Origin: Alkalibacillus filiformis
Lineage (GTDB): Bacteria; Bacillota; Bacilli; Bacillales; Alkalibacillaceae
NCBI RefSeq assembly: GCF_030814115.1
Contig: NZ_JAUSUP010000001.1
Coordinates: 958,955-1,022,954, forward strand
Direction of reading: 5' to 3'
Length of the DNA stretch: 64,000 nt
Shown here: piece by piece, positions 8,613 through 17,836 of the stretch
Position numbering within the stretch: the first letter of the stretch is position 1
Layout: each line of letters begins with the position of its first letter
Notes under the pieces: model-generated
The model's input: only the letters and a program-made list of their open reading frames with translations
Told to the model about the DNA's origin: nothing
The model's database searches: none
Translations under genes and position numbers: made by a program

Positions 8613-9917
8613 TTATTTCGTTAATTCAGTCAACACTTCATCTAATACATTAAGTCCAAAATCAATCTCTTCTTTCGTTACGACTAACGGTGGAATCATA
8701 CGGATTACTTGGCCTTTTTGACCACACAAGTAATATAGGACACCTTTTTGTAAACAACTATTTAATATATCCATAACGAGATCGCCTACGTCTTGTTCAC
8801 CTTGAGATTGTATTTCGATCCCTATCATTAATCCCACACCACGGACATCCTTAATGACATCATGCTTTTCAGCTAACTTTTGCAACTGTTCAAATGCATA
8901 TTGACCGACGTCTTTCGTGTTCTCTAATAAATTCTCTTCTTTAATTACATCTAATGATGCGATTGATGCTGCACAAGCAATTGGGTTACCACCAAAAGTT
9001 GTCGCATGAGAGCCTAATGGCCACTTAGACATTAATTCTTTTGAAGCAACTGTAGCGCTTAATGGCATGCCAGCAGCGATTCCTTTAGCAATTGCCATAA
9101 TGTCAGGTGTTACTCCAAATGTTTGAGCTGCAAACCATTCACCTGTACGTCCAAAACCTGTTTGAACCTCATCAAAGATAAGTAAAATCCCATGACGGTC
9201 ACAAATTTCTCTCATTTTTTGTAGCCAACCTTTAGGCGGAATGACATAACCACCTTCACCTAGTACAGGTTCAACAATCATACATGCGACTTCTTCCGCT
9301 TCAACTTGGTGATTAAATAAGCTCTCAGCTGCTTCTTCTAGTTGATTGGCAAAATAAACATCTGGATCTGCACCATCAGGACAACTACTTGGATCAGCAT
9401 ATGGTAACTGATATGTTAACCACGATGGTTGGAGAAATTTACGGTACTTGCTATTAGATGTTGAAACACTTAAAGCGCCTACTGTACGACCGTGAAAGCC
9501 CCCTGTAAACGATATGACATAAGGACGTTCTGTTACATGTTTTGCTAACTTTATCGCACCTTCAATAGCTTCAGTTCCACTGTTTCCAAAGAAGAAATTA
9601 TCTAATGGATCAGGTAGTACGGATTGTAATTGTTCTGCTAGTTTAAGAATTGGTTCATATATAATGACCCCTGATGGTCCATGAACTAAATGATCTGCTG
9701 AATCTTTAATGGCTTGAACTACTTTTGGATGCCTGTGTCCAACATTTTCAACAGCAATTCCTGAGGTGAAATCTAAATATTTCTTTCCATCTATTCCGTA
9801 ATAATAGCAACCTTCAGCCTTTTCAACTGGAAGATTGGGGTGGTCTTTAGCCATCCCTGGTGCTAAATAATCCCCGATTGATTCTGTTAACTTAACCCAA
9901 CTTTGATCTTGGTGCAT
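8613..9917 (-). CDS. Class III PLP-dependent aminotransferase (GabT/ArgD-like)
   Basis: 434 residues, the usual size for 4-aminobutyrate or (acetyl)ornithine aminotransferases. Visible motifs are the phosphate/ring-binding [41 protein letters not shown], and the PLP lysine in [14 protein letters not shown]. It transfers an amino group from an omega- or alpha-amino acid to a keto acid in the cytosol. No GABA pathway partner (GabD) is next to it, so the exact substrate is open. It leads a two-gene operon with the YjiH-like transporter. AGGAGG precedes the ATG. Confidence 0.88.
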   Translation of the reverse strand: MHQDQSWVKLTESIGDYLAPGMAKDHPNLPVEKAEGCYYYGIDGKKYLDFTSGIAVENVGHRHPKVVQAIKDSADHLVHGPSGVIIYEPILKLAEQLQSVLPDPLDNFFFGNSGTEAIEGAIKLAKHVTERPYVISFTGGFHGRTVGALSVSTSNSKYRKFLQPSWLTYQLPYADPSSCPDGADPDVYFANQLEEAAESLFNHQVEAEEVACMIVEPVLGEGGYVIPPKGWLQKMREICDRHGILLIFDEVQTGFGRTGEWFAAQTFGVTPDIMAIAKGIAAGMPLSATVASKELMSKWPLGSHATTFGGNPIACAASIASLDVIKEENLLENTKDVGQYAFEQLQKLAEKHDVIKDVRGVGLMIGIEIQSQGEQDVGDLVMDILNSCLQKGVLYYLCGQKGQVIRMIPPLVVTKEEIDFGLNVLDEVLTELTK

Positions 9918-10043
9918 ATAGATCCTCCTAAACCTTTAGTAATTCGTCTTTCGATAATTTATAATAATACATATTAATGTATAAAAATTCAATAGAATGT
10001 GATAATTTTTTTGTAGTTAGTTGAAAGAGACCCTTTATAAACA

Positions 10044-10076
10044 TAAAAAAAGTGACCTCATAAATGAGATCACTTC
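10044..10076 (-). terminator. Terminator of ald
   Basis: Minus-strand hairpin AAGTGATCTCA/TGAGGTCACTT with one G-U pair, followed by TTTTTTA. It lies just downstream of the ald stop. Confidence 0.85.
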
Positions 10077-10102
10077 TTACTTAGTACTTTTGAAATTCGA
10101 TT

Positions 10103-11215
10103 TTATAGTAAGTCGTTTAAATCTTTATACTCTAACTCATGTGCATCGGCTACTGCTTTGTATGTCACATATCCGTCAAGTGTGTTTACACCTTTAGACA
10201 AGCTAGCGTTGTCTAGAACAGCTTGCTTGTACCCTTTGTTCGCTAGTTGTAAGGCATAAGGTACCGTTACGTTCGTTAAGCCAATTGTTGACGTTCTTGG
10301 AACTGCACCTGGCATGTTTGCTACAGCATAATGGAGAACGCCGTGCTTTTCATATGTTGGGTTATCGTGTGTTGTAATACGATCACTTGTCTCAACAATT
10401 CCACCTTGGTCAATGGCTACATCAACAACGACTGATCCATGTTTCATTTGTTGAATCATTTCATCTGTTACTAACTTTGGTGCTTTAGCTCCTGGGATTA
10501 AAACAGCACCAATTAACAGATCAGACTCTCTCACATGCTCTTCAATATTTAATGGATTAGACATAACTGTTTTAATTTGTTTACCGAAGATATCATCAAG
10601 TTCACGCATACGCTCTGGACTTAAGTCGATTATTGTAACATCCGCACCTAAACCGACTGCAATCTTTGCTGCATTAGTTCCAACTACGCCACCACCAATA
10701 ATCGTAACTTTGCCTCGTGTAACACCAGGAATTCCACCTAATAAAATGCCTTTTCCACCACGAGATTTCTCTAAAAATTGAGCACCAATTTGTGAAGCCA
10801 TTCGTCCAGCTACTTCACTCATAGGCGTTAACAACGGTAATGTACCTTGATTAGACTCAACCGTCTCATATGCAATCCCGATCACTTTCTTTTCTGTTAA
10901 TGCTTTAGTTAACTCAGGCTCTGCTGCAAGATGAAGGTATGTAAATAAAATTTGACCTTCATAGAAGTAATCAAATTCCTCAGGCAATGGTTCTTTAACC
11001 TTCATAACCATCTGCTGACTCCATGCTTCCTTAGCTGTGGAAACGATCGTCGCGCCAGCTTCCTTATATTGTTCATCCGTGAAGTTTGAACCTTCTCCTG
11101 CATTTGTTTCTACAAACAGTTCATGTCCAGCTTTTATTAAGGACATAACACCAGCAGGGGTTAATGCAACACGGTTTTCATTATTTTTAATTTCCTTTGG
11201 TACACCTATTTTCAT
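10103..11215 (-). CDS. ald: Alanine dehydrogenase
   Basis: 370 residues, full family length. It catalyses reversible NAD+-dependent oxidative deamination of L-alanine to pyruvate and ammonium; in Bacillus it supports growth on alanine and normal sporulation. It starts with the AlaDH signature [20 protein letters not shown] and carries the Rossmann motif [13 protein letters not shown] (about residues 174-186). The catalytic His sits in [14 protein letters not shown] precedes the ATG. A possible CcpA site lies about 40 bp upstream, and a strong terminator follows. Confidence 0.96.
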   Translation of the reverse strand: MKIGVPKEIKNNENRVALTPAGVMSLIKAGHELFVETNAGEGSNFTDEQYKEAGATIVSTAKEAWSQQMVMKVKEPLPEEFDYFYEGQILFTYLHLAAEPELTKALTEKKVIGIAYETVESNQGTLPLLTPMSEVAGRMASQIGAQFLEKSRGGKGILLGGIPGVTRGKVTIIGGGVVGTNAAKIAVGLGADVTIIDLSPERMRELDDIFGKQIKTVMSNPLNIEEHVRESDLLIGAVLIPGAKAPKLVTDEMIQQMKHGSVVVDVAIDQGGIVETSDRITTHDNPTYEKHGVLHYAVANMPGAVPRTSTIGLTNVTVPYALQLANKGYKQAVLDNASLSKGVNTLDGYVTYKAVADAHELEYKDLNDLL

Positions 11216-11250
11216 AATTAATCCTCCTATGCTAAAAGTTATAAAATTTA

Positions 11251-11264
11251 TGTAACCGCTTTAA
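11251..11264 (-). promoter_or_regulatory. Candidate cre (CcpA) site upstream of ald
   Basis: Matches 12 of 14 positions of the cre consensus TGWAARCGYTWWCA, in the 83-bp gap before ald. ccpA is in this window. Seen by eye; no score was computed. Confidence 0.35.
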
Positions 11265-11298
11265 CTATAACATGATATATAAAAAGTGGAAACTACAT

Positions 11299-12057
11299 CT
11301 ACAAATGACGGTGAATCACATCTAGGCCCCCAGTAACTTCAACAACCGTACCTGTAATCATATCTGAGTCTTCATCACTTAGATGAGATACAACTCTTGC
11401 GATATCTTCACCTGTACCAGGCCTTCCGATCGGTGTTTCTGTTTCAGTAATTTCTCTAGCATTTACAATATCTGCTTCCTTCATCTCATCAACAATTTTG
11501 CCTGGAGCGACCATATTTGCGGTAATTCTATTCTCCGCTTCTTCTAATGCTACTGTCTTCATTAGCGAAGCTAGTCCAACTTTAGCTGATGCAAAAGCTG
11601 AACGGTAAATCCAGCCAGAACTATGGTCAACGCCTTGGAATCCTAAGAAGACGATTCTACCATACTGTTGTTTCCTCATAATTGGTAAGCAACGCTTCAA
11701 TAAATAAAATGAAGCATCGAGGTTCCCCCTCACCATCTCATTCCACTCATGTTCTGTATAATCGAACAATTTTTTGCGCTCAAATATATATGGACCTGCA
11801 TTACTGATTAAACAATCCACACGTCCAAACTGTTCGTATGCTTGATCCACCGCATTATTAATGGATGATACGTCCATCGTATCTAACTGAATAACGTGTA
11901 AACGGTCATGCTCCACATTAAATTCCTCTAATAAAGCTTCTGCTTTGTTTCGGTCACTTCTATATGTAGCCGTTACACTATAACCTTTTTTTAATAAGGT
12001 TTCTGTCATTTTTTTACCTAAGCCTTTTGTTCCAGCAGTTACAATTGCATGTCTCAT
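11299..12057 (-). CDS. Short-chain dehydrogenase family protein, YtkK-like, without catalytic Ser/Tyr
   Basis: 252 residues with the SDR Rossmann fold: VTAGTKGLG (6-14) for the dinucleotide and SNAG (85-88). The catalytic Tyr of YxxxK is Phe (FASAK, residues 155-159; Lys kept), and the usual Ser in the preceding strand is absent (FLGFQG). Ordinary SDR hydride transfer therefore looks impaired. Size and overall look recall B. subtilis YtkK, annotated like 3-oxoacyl-ACP reductases. It lies upstream of ald on the same strand with an 83-bp gap that may hold a separate promoter. Confidence 0.8.
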   Translation of the reverse strand: MRHAIVTAGTKGLGKKMTETLLKKGYSVTATYRSDRNKAEALLEEFNVEHDRLHVIQLDTMDVSSINNAVDQAYEQFGRVDCLISNAGPYIFERKKLFDYTEHEWNEMVRGNLDASFYLLKRCLPIMRKQQYGRIVFLGFQGVDHSSGWIYRSAFASAKVGLASLMKTVALEEAENRITANMVAPGKIVDEMKEADIVNAREITETETPIGRPGTGEDIARVVSHLSDEDSDMITGTVVEVTGGLDVIHRHL

Positions 12058-12213
12058 TTAAAGGCCTCCAATCATTCTTTGACCTACCAACATATATTTT
12101 ACCATGATTGTTTTGGAAAATGAACGAAACAACTTCAAAGTCTATATTAATATTAGTATGAATATTCAGATAATAATGGTACAATACAATTAATTAGACA
12201 AGGAGGTGTCTTG

Positions 12214-12663
12214 ATGGCATTTGAATATCATGACATTGTCATTGCGGTAGATGGGTCTAAAGCGTCAGAATATGCTTTCTTAAAAGCAATCGACATTGCC
12301 AAAAGAAATCATGCCAAACTCATTATTTCACACGTAGTCGACACTCGAGTCTACTCCACGATTGAAGCATATGATCGAAGCGTTTCTGACCGTGTGCAAA
12401 ATGATGCTCTTGAACTTTTACGAACTTATCAAACACGAGCTGAAGAAGCTGGAGTTGAAAATGTGGTGACTGACCTTGAACATGGTTCTCCAAAAGTCAA
12501 AATTGCTAAAGAAGTTGCTCCGCGACATAATGCCGATTTAATTATTTGCGGTGCTACAGGAATGAACACCGTTGAACGTTTTTTTATTGGCAGTGTCTCT
12601 GAACACATTACTCGCTACTCAAAAGTTGATGTGTTAGTTATACGCCCAGAAGATTCTAAATAA
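12214..12663 (+). CDS. Universal stress protein (UspA family)
   Basis: A 149-residue single-domain UspA protein. The N-terminus has the first strand with conserved Asp (IVIAVDGSK). The C-terminal ATP-binding signature is present as GATGMNTVERFFIGSVS (pattern G-2x-G-9x-G-S), so it is an ATP-binding rather than non-binding type. A strong AAGGAGGTG site fits the ATG at 12214; the TTG 3 bp earlier is less well placed. It is a single-gene unit, divergent from the SDR gene and followed by a terminator. Confidence 0.92.
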   Translation: MAFEYHDIVIAVDGSKASEYAFLKAIDIAKRNHAKLIISHVVDTRVYSTIEAYDRSVSDRVQNDALELLRTYQTRAEEAGVENVVTDLEHGSPKVKIAKEVAPRHNADLIICGATGMNTVERFFIGSVSEHITRYSKVDVLVIRPEDSK

Positions 12664-12693
12664 AAAATTGGGGGTGAGACACCCCCAATTTTT
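12664..12693. terminator. Bidirectional terminator
   Basis: Stem AAATTGGGGGTG/CACCCCCAATTT with T- and A-tracts on either side, between convergent uspA-like and ecsC-like genes; it overlaps the end of the latter by 2 bp. Confidence 0.9.
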
Positions 12694-13507
12694 AATCATG
12701 ACGTTCTTGAATAGCTCGATATTGATAAAATCGTTTAGCAAAGTCACTTACATTTTTAGCCGTTTTGTAATTGACCGTTGCACCAATCCCAACACTAATG
12801 ATTGGTACACCTTGGAATAACTTTTTGCGGAACATTAAAATGGCTATTGTCTTAAACACATTTCTTAATGGTTGTTCAATCCAAGTCGTGTTCGTTAGTT
12901 GTTTTTCTTGTGACATTAATCGATCATATTGGTCAATATCCTCTTTTAACTCTACCCATGCTTCATACTGAAGTCGTTTTGGTAAAGCACCTGCATGAAA
13001 CACTTTAAGTGCTATTACCATCTCAATGGGATTATGCATGTTATACCCGTAACTTGTTCCTATTAATTGAACTGTTCTCAAATTTAACCCGATCATCATA
13101 GGTAAATCAACACCTAGTAATAACCAGCCACCAGCTCCAGTTGCTCCACCTTGAACAAATGAATAGACACGATTACGAGCGACTTGTTGATCCGCTAAGT
13201 ATGTCAACTTCTCAATTGATAACTTTTTTAAATCTTCAACTTGTTGAACATTCTCATCATATGTTCTGGCGACTTGCATAATACGGTTATAAGCTTCTGC
13301 TTGTGCATTTGTCCCTTGTAAAAACGTATACGTATACAAAATCCATTGATCAATACTTTCAAAAAACTTACGTTGGACTGGCTTTGGTAGCTTATCAAAC
13401 TGATCTTGTACCCACAGTTCATACACTTTCTCAAAATCATTCGACACATAAGAAGACACTTCATTTTCCCAACGTTTAATCTCCTGTAAGACGCGTTCCT
13501 CTCCCAT
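12692..13507 (-). CDS. EcsC family protein
   Basis: 271 residues matching the EcsC family: a helical N-terminal half, then a Gly-rich hydrophobic hairpin (about 118-150, VQGGATGAGGWLLLGVD) and a C-terminal hydrophobic piece (about 225-245). EcsC is the third gene of the B. subtilis ecs ABC-transporter operon, but this copy stands alone without ecsA/ecsB, so its role is not given by context. It ends at a terminator shared with the uspA-like gene and lies 15 bp after ytxK on the same strand, so the two are probably cotranscribed. Confidence 0.8.
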   Translation of the reverse strand: MGEERVLQEIKRWENEVSSYVSNDFEKVYELWVQDQFDKLPKPVQRKFFESIDQWILYTYTFLQGTNAQAEAYNRIMQVARTYDENVQQVEDLKKLSIEKLTYLADQQVARNRVYSFVQGGATGAGGWLLLGVDLPMMIGLNLRTVQLIGTSYGYNMHNPIEMVIALKVFHAGALPKRLQYEAWVELKEDIDQYDRLMSQEKQLTNTTWIEQPLRNVFKTIAILMFRKKLFQGVPIISVGIGATVNYKTAKNVSDFAKRFYQYRAIQERHD

Positions 13508-13522
13508 TAAAACACGGCTCCT

Positions 13523-14503
13523 TTATCGGTCATTCTTGAACCAGTGATCGATTTGTTTAATGACATTGTTCGTTGCATGAACATCTTTAAATGAAGGTAA
13601 TTGTGCTAACATGACCTTTTTCGGGTCTTTTGTATTTTCACCTTTCTTTTGTAAAACTAATATGCTTCTTGAAAACTTTTCATCTTTAAACATCGTCTTC
13701 GGTAATTCTAACACACCAACAATATGAACTTGATCTTTTAAGAAAGCTTGTAGTTGCTCTTTCTGTTCACTTTCAAAAAGAAAGCTAGGTACAACAAAAA
13801 ATAAGTACCCTCCTTCTTTAGTATACTTAACACTTTGCTCTATAAATAAATGGTGTGCAAAAGAATGTCCTTCCTCTGCTTTTAACTCATAAGAACTAGC
13901 CGTTTCATCATCAGGATAATAACCCACTGGTAAATCAGATGTCACAACATCTACTGGCTCTAGAAGAATCGGCTTTAAGCTGTCTTGGTGGAAATACTCA
14001 ATCTTACGTTCTTGCAAATTCGTATTATTAAAAGCTAGGCGAATTAAGGTAGGGTCAACTTCACTTCCGTAAGAATCTACAGTTAAGTGTTCTTGTTGGT
14101 TTAGTATGGTCAGTAACAAATTACTCGAACCACATGCTGGGTCAAATAAACGATATGACTGTTCCCCTTCTAAAAACTTATTAATAAGATAGCCAACAAA
14201 TACGCCAATTGTATCAGGAGTAATATAGTGATGCTGTTGAGTAGCACCTTTCATTCCTTTCAAAATAGCTAGCTGCATCGCTTTACGTCTAGATTCACGA
14301 TCATACTGATTAAACTGTATTTGATTGACCTTATCTGTTAACTGCTTGTGATAAGTCGGTTCAAGGTCTTCAGGGACCTGTTGTTCAAATAATAAATTAC
14401 TACTCGCTATTAATGCTTCAATATATGGTGTGTTCTCTTCTTGCTCAATGATTGAACTTGTTTCATCTAACCAATTGAACAACTCATTTATTTGTTGCTC
14501 CAT
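13523..14503 (-). CDS. ytxK: YtxK, class I SAM-dependent methyltransferase-like protein
   Basis: 326 residues. A helical N-terminus precedes an N6-adenine-methyltransferase-type Rossmann domain with motif I FDPACGSSNLLL (about 139-150). The catalytic (N/D)PP(Y/F) is replaced by DLPVGYYP (about 194-201), which is typical of YtxK proteins and casts doubt on DNA methylation. B. subtilis ytxK lies between ackA and tpx; here neither neighbour is present, but ytfJ/ytfI follow, so local synteny is kept. It probably forms a transcription unit with the ecsC-like gene 15 bp downstream. Confidence 0.87.
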   Translation of the reverse strand: MEQQINELFNWLDETSSIIEQEENTPYIEALIASSNLLFEQQVPEDLEPTYHKQLTDKVNQIQFNQYDRESRRKAMQLAILKGMKGATQQHHYITPDTIGVFVGYLINKFLEGEQSYRLFDPACGSSNLLLTILNQQEHLTVDSYGSEVDPTLIRLAFNNTNLQERKIEYFHQDSLKPILLEPVDVVTSDLPVGYYPDDETASSYELKAEEGHSFAHHLFIEQSVKYTKEGGYLFFVVPSFLFESEQKEQLQAFLKDQVHIVGVLELPKTMFKDEKFSRSILVLQKKGENTKDPKKVMLAQLPSFKDVHATNNVIKQIDHWFKNDR

Positions 14504-14577
14504 TAAAGTCCCTCCGTCACTATTTTATACATTATTTATTTTAGCAAACTTGAAGGGACTATGATAGTTTAAGCGTT

Positions 14578-15009
14578 TTAGTCAGGCGTATTTGTCGTAC
14601 CATAATGGTTTGTATGCTTATTCTGTTGAACCATATGCTGAATTTTCTCGACTGCTTGAGGAGCTAAGTCAATTAACTTCTCAACAATATGAGTTCCCTC
14701 ATCTAAATGCACCATTTTTACATCGTGTGATCTGACAATTAAAAAAGCAATTGGTGTAATAGATACACCACCGCCAGCACCTCCACCGTAAGGCATATTA
14801 GACTGTGAAGAGTCGTCATGGTTCCCTCCTGAATTATTAAATTCACTACCACCAGAAGCAAAACCGAAACCTACTTTAGAGACGGTCAAAATAACCGCAG
14901 ATTTGTCTGGTGTTTCAATTGGATCTCCTATGATTGTATTGACATCAATCATTTCTTTTAAGTTCTCCATTGCTGTTTCCATCATATTATGAATTGGATG
15001 CTCGCTCAT
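14578..15009 (-). CDS. gerW: Spore germination protein GerW (YtfJ)
   Basis: 143 residues, the GerW/YtfJ family of spore proteins. Visible features are the VIGDPIETPD segment, the Gly-rich stretch FASGGSEF and PYGGGAGGGVSI in the middle, and the conserved SITPIAFLIV strand. In B. subtilis it is a forespore protein needed for germination with L-alanine. The start at 15009 is preferred over an ATG 6 bp upstream because AGGTGG would abut that one. The gene overlaps the end of ytfI by 23 bp, indicating coupled translation. Confidence 0.9.
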   Translation of the reverse strand: MSEHPIHNMMETAMENLKEMIDVNTIIGDPIETPDKSAVILTVSKVGFGFASGGSEFNNSGGNHDDSSQSNMPYGGGAGGGVSITPIAFLIVRSHDVKMVHLDEGTHIVEKLIDLAPQAVEKIQHMVQQNKHTNHYGTTNTPD

Positions 15010-15649
15010 TTCCATTCCACCTCTTTAATTTTTGATATTGCCACGCTATAGATAACGCATTACGCATAATTTGACCGATTCTGATTGATAATATGCATTC
15101 TAGCTCGGACTGAAGGGTCGGTTTTTGGTAATTTGGTCTAACTTCAAATTCAGGATTATAGTCACTTTGCATTAAAACAACCATCCAATGACACCCCATA
15201 CTTTTTAATGAATAAGCTGTCCCTACTAGAACAGCTGTTTGATTAGCTGCTTTAACACCTAATTCACTCACCCACTTAAAGTGATGTAATCGGAAGGCTC
15301 GAACAACATTTAACACATGTGGTATAACATCTCTTGTTGTATCGACTACTTTTTGTATAATGTGATATTGTTCTTCAATGTATTGAGGGGTGTAATGCTT
15401 TTCTTTATCTGGTATTTCATGATTCAACATTTCATCTTTTTCTACAATATCAACAGATAAATCACTTTTAAGATCTATAACAGGTATAGATCTGCGAAAC
15501 ACCTTTATATTCATCCATTTCACCGTAATAAAGATGTCATTTTGTTTATTTGCATATGTAGCCATTAATTCAACGGTTACTTTGCTAAACATAATGAAAA
15601 TAATCGTAATTAATAAAATGGCTAGTATACCCCCAACAATAACCAACAA
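14987..15649 (-). CDS. ytfI: YtfI, DUF2953 membrane-anchored protein
   Basis: 220 residues with an N-terminal transmembrane segment (about 3-23) followed by a mostly beta then helical domain, matching DUF2953/YtfI. It is paired with gerW in Bacillus and probably acts in sporulation, but no biochemical activity is known. The end overlaps the gerW start. A ribosome site (GTAGGTG) precedes the ATG. Confidence 0.82.
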   Translation of the reverse strand: MLVIVGGILAILLITIIFIMFSKVTVELMATYANKQNDIFITVKWMNIKVFRRSIPVIDLKSDLSVDIVEKDEMLNHEIPDKEKHYTPQYIEEQYHIIQKVVDTTRDVIPHVLNVVRAFRLHHFKWVSELGVKAANQTAVLVGTAYSLKSMGCHWMVVLMQSDYNPEFEVRPNYQKPTLQSELECILSIRIGQIMRNALSIAWQYQKLKRWNGNERASNS

Positions 15650-15790
15650 AATTCACCTACCTTCTGCTTATATATTCAACTTAAATTGGTAAATTATACA
15701 TATAAAATAAATTTAGTAACTGCCTAACCTAAATAAAAAACCCTTTTAACTACACGTCGCTAAAAGGGTAAAAGCACTTAAGTTATTTTA

Positions 15791-17389
15791 TTATACATTT
15801 ACTGCTTGATCGTCATATACCACTTTTCCATTTACAATCGTTTGAAGGACTTTTAATGTTTCAAGTTTTGATTCCTCAACTTTAAACGGATCATTGTCTA
15901 AGATTACGAAATCCGCAAGATACCCTGGATTAATTTTTCCTTGTACATCTTGTTTATTAATCACCTGGGCTGGATTCACAGTATAAAGTTTAATCGCTTC
16001 ATAAACAGATAATGACTCATCTTTTAAATAAATATTGCCATCAAACATTGAACGACGATTAACGGATGCAGCAATTCCGTTAATCGGACTTACCTCTTCA
16101 ATAGGAGCATCAGAGCCGCCTGCGCACAATATTCCTTCTTCTAAGTATGTTTTCCATGGATATGAAGTCTTTATTAATGAGTAGCCGACTCTTTCAATAG
16201 CCCACGGAAAATCGGAAGAAACAAATGTTGGTTGAATATCAATAATAATCGGTAGTTGTTTCATACGTTCAATAATATCTGAACGCATAATTTGTGCGTG
16301 AATGATACGATCTTTCAAGCCTTGTTTAGGAGGATTTGCTTCAATTGTATTTAACACTTTCTCTGTTGCTAAATCTCCAATAACATGAACAGCTACAGCC
16401 ATATCATAACTTCTTGCTTGTTGGATTAAATTCTCTAATTCTTCATCAGTGTGAATTGCTACCCCATTTGTTGTTTGATCATCATGATAAGCTTGGGATA
16501 AAAGTGCAGTCCTTCCTCCTAACGCTCCATCAACAAACAACTTCATGGCCCCAAATTCTAACCAATCGTCAGTAGTATGACCTTTCCCTTGGTCTTCCAC
16601 ATAATCCTCTACAATTTCATGGTGAACTAATAAATGAGCACGGAAACGCTGATCCTTTTTAATCGTATTATGAAAAGCCTGTACTGTCTTTCCATACCCA
16701 CCATAATAACTTAAGTCCTCACTATGACCACTGACTAAACCATATGATAATAAGTCATCAATTGAGGCATTAATAGCACGTTCCAAATAGGCTTGGTTTG
16801 GTTCAGGCATTGCTTCTTTTAACAATTCTTGAGCTTGGTCATGAAAATACCCTGTTAACCGTCCTTGATCATCTTTTTCAATAACACCACCATCAGGTTC
16901 TTCAGTTAGTTCATCAATTCCTGCAAGCTCCATTGCTTTACTGTTAGCGACCATTGCATGCCGGCAAACACGTGTTAAAATAACTGGATGGTTTGGACAA
17001 ATAGCATCTAATTCATCACGATGGATCACTTCTGGCTCATCCCAATGATTTTCGTTGAACCCCTCAGCAATTAACCACTTACCATGGTCTAATGAATTTG
17101 CATAATCTGAAACTTTGTTCAAAAGGTCTTCTCTAGAGTGAGCATATGTTATATCTAATCTAATTAAACGCTCACCGTGACCTATAATATGTAAGTGACT
17201 ATCTATAAAACCAGGCAACATGACACCATCAAAAACAACTTTTTCTATAATCTCTTCATTATAACGCTCCATTAATTGATCAACAGCGCCCATATCGGCA
17301 ATCTTTCCATCAACTTCATAAATCGCTTCTACTGTTTCTCCTTCACGATCCATTGTGTATATTGTTCCACCATACCACATTTTCCCCAT
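15791..17389 (-). CDS. YtcJ-like amidohydrolase (amidohydrolase_3 family)
   Basis: A 532-residue metal-dependent amidohydrolase. Visible metal-site motifs are DSHLHIIGHG, the Lys in AMKLFVDGALGG, HVIGD, HAQIM and GGSDAPIE. This family, including B. subtilis YtcJ, hydrolyses N-substituted amides or carbamates, but the physiological substrate is unknown. The start at 17389 is set by GGGAGG; the longer frame encodes a Gly/Met-rich stretch over the ribosome site and is unlikely. It is downstream of the SASP gene and separated from it by a terminator. Confidence 0.88.
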   Translation of the reverse strand: MGKMWYGGTIYTMDREGETVEAIYEVDGKIADMGAVDQLMERYNEEIIEKVVFDGVMLPGFIDSHLHIIGHGERLIRLDITYAHSREDLLNKVSDYANSLDHGKWLIAEGFNENHWDEPEVIHRDELDAICPNHPVILTRVCRHAMVANSKAMELAGIDELTEEPDGGVIEKDDQGRLTGYFHDQAQELLKEAMPEPNQAYLERAINASIDDLLSYGLVSGHSEDLSYYGGYGKTVQAFHNTIKKDQRFRAHLLVHHEIVEDYVEDQGKGHTTDDWLEFGAMKLFVDGALGGRTALLSQAYHDDQTTNGVAIHTDEELENLIQQARSYDMAVAVHVIGDLATEKVLNTIEANPPKQGLKDRIIHAQIMRSDIIERMKQLPIIIDIQPTFVSSDFPWAIERVGYSLIKTSYPWKTYLEEGILCAGGSDAPIEEVSPINGIAASVNRRSMFDGNIYLKDESLSVYEAIKLYTVNPAQVINKQDVQGKINPGYLADFVILDNDPFKVEESKLETLKVLQTIVNGKVVYDDQAVNV

Positions 17390-17425
17390 ATTAAATCCTC
17401 CCATAACTCCCATTTTAAACATATG

Positions 17426-17450
17426 AAAAGGGCAGCTTAATTAACTGCCC
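17426..17450 (-). terminator. Terminator between SASP gene and amidohydrolase gene
   Basis: Stem GGGCAGTTAA/TTAAGCTGCCC on the minus strand, followed by TTTTC. It lies 120 bp after the SASP stop. Confidence 0.7.
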
Positions 17451-17470
17451 CCTCCACCATTCTATACGGC

Positions 17471-17520
17471 TGTAAAAACATACACTTTTAAGTTTAAAAG
17501 TTGTGATCATCGTTTTTACA
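17471..17520. repeat. Nested inverted repeat in the SASP 3' region
   Basis: Outer arms TGTAAAAAC/GTTTTTACA enclose a second near-palindrome (ACTTTTAAGTTTAAAAGT). It would fold in the SASP transcript before the terminator and could protect the 3' end; this is inference. Confidence 0.5.
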
Positions 17521-17569
17521 ACTGATTAGAATGTTATAAAGCTTCAATTCACTATTTATTGTTTTCTAC

Positions 17570-17758
17570 TTAGTGCATTTGCTGTTGCGCTTGTTGTACT
17601 AAACGCTTTGTAATCTCGCCACCTACAGAACCGTTAGAACGAGATGTAGAATCTGGTCCTAGTTGTACACCAAATTCTTGAGCGATCTCAGTCTTCATTT
17701 GGTCTAATGCTGCTTGTACGCCTGGTACTACTAAGTTGTTAGAGTTGTTGTTAGCCAT
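17570..17758 (-). CDS. Alpha/beta-type small acid-soluble spore protein
   Basis: 62 residues with the SASP signatures: the GPR protease site region [10 protein letters not shown] and the C-terminal DNA-contact motif GGEITKRLV. These proteins coat forespore DNA, protect it from UV and heat, and are degraded on germination. The start at 17758 is chosen for the GAGGAGGTG site. A GTATGA / CAAAATA pair about 40-70 bp upstream could be a SigG promoter. It is one of a usually multigene family, so no allele letter is given. Confidence 0.95.
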   Translation of the reverse strand: MANNNSNNLVVPGVQAALDQMKTEIAQEFGVQLGPDSTSRSNGSVGGEITKRLVQQAQQQMH

Positions 17759-17836
17759 TTCTTTCACCTCCTCGTTAACTATTTTGAGATAACTAGGGGT
17801 GATTCATACAATGCAAATCATGGAAGTTTTACAAGC

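Noticed and set aside
13523..14503. ytxK as a DNA adenine methyltransferase of a restriction system
   Set aside because: The catalytic (N/D)PP(Y/F) motif is DLPVG-type, there is no restriction or specificity gene nearby, and synteny fits ytxK.
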